Origin: Betaproteobacteria bacterium HGW-Betaproteobacteria-20
GTDB lineage: Bacteria > Pseudomonadota > Gammaproteobacteria > Burkholderiales > Methylophilaceae
Length of the DNA: 9,048 bases
Direction: 5' to 3'
Assembly (NCBI GenBank): GCA_002842195.1
Contig: PHCL01000033.1
Span: forward strand, 1-9,048
The notes under the pieces were generated by a model, which ran no database searches, was not told the DNA's origin, and worked only from the letters and a program-made list of their open reading frames with translations. Position numbers and translations under genes: made by a program. This document shows, in pieces, positions 7,157 to 9,048 of this stretch; the first letter of the stretch is position 1; each line of letters begins with the position of its first letter.

Positions 7157-7204
7157 AAAATCTGAAAATAGTTCATAGACATGTTCTTTTATTTAATTTT
7201 TTAA

Positions 7205-7756
7205 CTAATCTGCATTTATTTTCAACCAGTCAAAATAAGGGCCAGGATCAGTTTTTCTGCCTGGTGCAATATCAGAATGCCCTACTATAGCTTGTATTGG
7301 GTAGGCGCTGTAGAGGCTCGCTATTAAACTTTTGAGGGTTCGATACTGTGCAGATTCAAATGCTTCAAAGTCCGAACCCTCAAGTTCTATTCCGACTGAA
7401 AAATCATTGCAATGTTCCTGTCCTTGCCAAATTGATTGACCCGCATGCCACGCACGGTTTAAGCATGACACAAATTGTACGAGCTCGCCATTGCGCCGAA
7501 TTAAAAAATGCGCTGAAACTTTGCGGGTATAAATTTCGGCGTAAAAAGGATGTTCGTCAGGATTAAGCTGATTGGTAAATAACGCAACAATGCCGTTGCC
7601 GCCATAGCGGCTGGGTGGCAGGCTTATATTGTGAATCACAATCAGTGAAATTTCATTATCTGGTCGTGCGTCATAATTAGGTGACGGAATATACATGCCC
7701 TGATTAGCAAAGCCTGCATTACTTATTGCAATGGCCGGTTTATTGTGTGAAAGCAT
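7205..7756 (-). CDS. ampD: 1,6-anhydro-N-acetylmuramoyl-L-alanine amidase, AmpD-type
   Basis: A 183-residue cytoplasmic zinc amidase, the same length as E. coli AmpD. It cleaves the bond between anhydro-muramic acid and L-alanine in imported muropeptides during cell-wall recycling, and in species with inducible AmpC its loss derepresses the beta-lactamase. Motifs match the family: VIHNISLPP with zinc ligand H42, SAHFLIRRNGE (81-91), the NDFSVGIELEG segment (117-127) with the conserved glutamate, and GHSDIAPGRKTDPGP with zinc ligands H160 and D170 and the conserved K168. No signal peptide is present, which separates it from the periplasmic AmiD/AmiA types. The ATG at 7756 is the only start in this open frame upstream of the conserved region, yet no clear Shine-Dalgarno precedes it. 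It is divergent from the antiporter gene across 65 bases and is 214 bases upstream of the efflux adaptor gene on the same strand. No AmpC, AmpR or AmpE gene is visible. Confidence 0.93.
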   Translation of the reverse strand: MLSHNKPAIAISNAGFANQGMYIPSPNYDARPDNEISLIVIHNISLPPSRYGGNGIVALFTNQLNPDEHPFYAEIYTRKVSAHFLIRRNGELVQFVSCLNRAWHAGQSIWQGQEHCNDFSVGIELEGSDFEAFESAQYRTLKSLIASLYSAYPIQAIVGHSDIAPGRKTDPGPYFDWLKINAD

Positions 7757-7758
7757 GG

Positions 7759-7789
7759 TTGATACGATTTTCGTAATATCCTGTAAAAT
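7759..7789 (+). promoter_or_regulatory. Candidate sigma70 promoter for the cation antiporter
   Basis: TTGATA (7759-7764, 5 of 6 to the -35 consensus) is followed after 17 bases by TGTAAA (7782-7787) or after 19 bases by TAAAAT (7784-7789, 5 of 6 to the -10). The start codon lies about 33 bases further on, after the AAAAGG binding site at 7810-7815. It is within the 65-base gap shared with the divergent amidase gene and overlaps that gene's leader. Assigned by pattern only. Confidence 0.45.
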
Positions 7790-7821
7790 GCGGTTTTTAT
7801 GTATCCGCTAAAAGGCAAACC

Positions 7822-8826
7822 ATGGTATTCGCCCAGTTATTTTTAATGCTTATCGTCATTCTAATCGCGGCTGAAGTATTTACCAATGCCTTGGAACATT
7901 TAGGTGAAAAATTAGGGATTTCAGAAGGCGTGACCGGCTCGCTGTTTGCTGCGATTGGCACGGCGTTACCAGAAACTATGGTGCCCTTGCTGGCATTGCT
8001 GGCAGGTACCGCAAATACGCAAACCAATGAAGAGATTGGCGTGGGTGCGATTTTAGGCGCGCCCTTGATGTTAGCAACCCTTTCCATCTTTTTAATGGCG
8101 GCTTCGGTATGGAGGCGTCGCACGACCGTTGGCCATCTGCGCCCGGAAAAAACCGGCTTAATCCGTGATCTAAACTTCTTTATTGCCGCTTTCTCGTTTG
8201 CCACTTTGGCGATGTTTGTGCCGCACACGCAAGCCGCAATACGTTACGCGCTTGGCTTTGGCATGGTGATGATTTATTTTGTTTACGTGATGATGACACT
8301 GAATGCGTCAAAAGCACTGGTAGACGATGGCCATGCCACAGAAGCCGATGGCGACATGTTTTTATGCAAGCTGGGTTTGCCGAATAATATGACGGTGATT
8401 ATTATTCAGCTGGTATTGGGCCTGGCATTGTTGGTGGCGGGCGCTAAAGGTTTTATTCACGGCGTTGAAGAGGCCGCGACTATCCTTGGTATTTCCGCTT
8501 TGCTGCTTTCTTTACTGATTATTCCAATCGCAACTGAATTACCTGAGAAAGTGAACAGTATTTTGTGGATACGCAAGGGCAAGGATACGCTGGCTTTCGG
8601 TAATATTACCGGCGCCATGGTGTTTCAAGGCACGCTTTTGCCTGCAATCGGCATCATGCTCACACCGTGGGTGCCGCGCATGGAAGTGTTGGCAGGCGTG
8701 CTAATTACCTTGATTGCGGCAATTTGGTTACGCATAATGACCACGCGTGAGGGCGGCCTGCGTGTCTGGCATATCGGCGTGAACGGCGCTTTGTATGTGA
8801 CTTATTTGGCTATCGTATTATTGTAA
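7822..8826 (+). CDS. CaCA-family cation antiporter (Na+/Ca2+ exchanger-like membrane protein), divergent ion site
   Basis: A 334-residue, very hydrophobic inner-membrane protein with about ten membrane segments arranged as two inverted halves, near the ~300-340 usual for prokaryotic NCX/YrbG proteins. The alpha-1 repeat reads GSLFAAIGTALPETMVPLLA (E51) with a following GVGAILGAPLML segment. The alpha-2 repeat reads SLLIIPIATELPEKVNSILW (E242), followed by FGNITGAMVFQG. The two glutamates in xLPE are the signature ion ligands. Other ligands of the archaeal NCX_Mj structure are replaced: the serine/asparagine of alpha-1 GSNI by A80/L84, and the serine/aspartate of alpha-2 by A265/Q269, so ion choice may differ from Na+/Ca2+. 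The central loop (about 98-115 and 162-188) is polar. ATG 7822 follows AAAAGG by 6 bases, making this start secure, and the candidate promoter lies just before. The gene appears monocistronic, ending before the terminator at 8931-8975. The family is likely; transported ions are uncertain. Confidence 0.82.
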   Translation: MVFAQLFLMLIVILIAAEVFTNALEHLGEKLGISEGVTGSLFAAIGTALPETMVPLLALLAGTANTQTNEEIGVGAILGAPLMLATLSIFLMAASVWRRRTTVGHLRPEKTGLIRDLNFFIAAFSFATLAMFVPHTQAAIRYALGFGMVMIYFVYVMMTLNASKALVDDGHATEADGDMFLCKLGLPNNMTVIIIQLVLGLALLVAGAKGFIHGVEEAATILGISALLLSLLIIPIATELPEKVNSILWIRKGKDTLAFGNITGAMVFQGTLLPAIGIMLTPWVPRMEVLAGVLITLIAAIWLRIMTTREGGLRVWHIGVNGALYVTYLAIVLL

Positions 8827-8858
8827 AATTTGCTGGTAAGTTAAACAGCTTCACTATT

Positions 8859-8922
8859 CATTGATAGTACCTCTCATTGATAGCGCTTGTTATTGATAGA
8901 GCTTGTTATTGATAGCGCTTCA
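8859..8922. repeat. Four 16-bp tandem repeats, TATTGATAGCGCTTGT-like
   Basis: Four consecutive 16-bp units: CATTGATAGTACCTCT (8859), CATTGATAGCGCTTGT (8875), TATTGATAGAGCTTGT (8891) and TATTGATAGCGCTTCA (8907). ATTGATAG is invariant and the second half varies around (C/A)GCTTGT. The array lies in the 3' untranslated region of the antiporter gene, 32 bases after its stop and just before the terminator. It is too short and lacks spacers, so it is not a CRISPR. Confidence 0.85.
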
Positions 8923-8930
8923 CTGTCGAT

Positions 8931-8975
8931 GCCCTGGAAGCCTTACAAATAAAGGCTCGCAGGGCAGTGTTTTTT
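8931..8975 (+). terminator. Rho-independent terminator after the cation antiporter gene
   Basis: A two-part stem: GCCCTG (8931-8936) pairs with CAGGGC (8960-8965), and AGCCTT (8939-8944) pairs with AAGGCT (8952-8957), separated by a 2x2 mismatch and closed by a 7-base loop. AGTG and T6 follow. The orientation of the T run fits termination of the antiporter transcript. The downstream side CAGGGCAGTGTTTTT is nearly the same as CAGGGTAGTGTTTTT at 2704-2718. Confidence 0.85.
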
Positions 8976-9033
8976 GCTCGAGGTATTTTTAGAGGTACCC
9001 TTTAGCTATTTTTTACAATCAACTCTCACATTT

Positions 9034-9048
9034 GTCATACCGACGGAG
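9034..9048. repeat. Possible left half of a palindromic dispersed repeat, cut by the window edge
   Basis: GTCATACCGACGGAG at the very end resembles the left half of the widespread GTCATTCCGGCGAAGGCC-type imperfect palindromes of proteobacteria, whose right half would follow beyond the window. It could instead simply end in a ribosome binding site (CGGAG) for a downstream gene. The 8976-9033 stretch before it shows no gene. Confidence 0.3.

Noticed and set aside
8867..8998. 8-bp inverted match GTACCTCT / AGAGGTAC flanking the tandem array and terminator, as ends of a mobile unit
   Set aside because: Eight bases over this distance may be chance, and no target duplication lies next to it.
9012..9040. 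Promoter TTTACA with 17-base spacing before the window end
   Set aside because: The matching -10 site TCATAC fits the consensus at only two positions.

Overview
The window looks like a stretch of gammaproteobacterial or betaproteobacterial chromosome. The protein families are typical of Gram-negative bacteria: AmpD-type cytoplasmic cell-wall recycling, an RND efflux pump with a lipoprotein adaptor, and an alanine/lysine-rich H1-like tail. Base composition is moderate by eye, and several intergenic palindromic repeats resemble those common in Betaproteobacteria (a Methylophilaceae-like or Nitrosomonadales-like host is possible, but this is a guess). I see no phage, integrase, insertion-sequence transposase, CRISPR array, tRNA or rRNA.

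Layout. Bases 2-2436 (+ strand) hold an apparent operon. It contains the 3' end of a lysine-rich H1-like protein made of ten AVK(A/T)x pentapeptides, a sodium:glutamate/aspartate-type symporter of the DAACS/SDF family, and a zinc-dependent class II-like histone deacetylase family protein. Gaps between genes are only 7 and 4 bases. A strong hairpin followed by T5 (2672-2718) ends the unit. A 337-base gap between convergent genes carries this terminator and a tandem copy of a common dispersed repeat.

Bases 2774-6990 (- strand) encode a two-gene RND efflux unit: a lipoprotein membrane fusion protein followed, with a 4-base ATGA overlap, by an HAE1-type inner-membrane pump. No outer-membrane channel or regulator gene is present in the window. 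Upstream of the adaptor gene lies a perfect 25-bp inverted repeat, each arm of which is itself palindromic, bracketed by 10-bp direct repeats. This looks like a small non-autonomous mobile element. Next comes an AmpD-type anhydro-muramyl amidase gene on the - strand (7205-7756).

A 65-base divergent intergenic region with a reasonable + strand promoter precedes a 334-residue CaCA-family cation antiporter (7822-8826). Both signature glutamates are present, but several other ion ligands of the family are replaced. Downstream are four 16-bp tandem repeats, a second terminator whose 3' side closely resembles the first, and at the window edge what may be the first half of another palindromic dispersed repeat.

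Most genes are ordinary housekeeping or envelope functions. The most interesting points are the placement of an H1-like lysine-rich tail and a histone-deacetylase homologue in one operon, the divergent antiporter ion site, and the nested palindromic element with its direct repeats.
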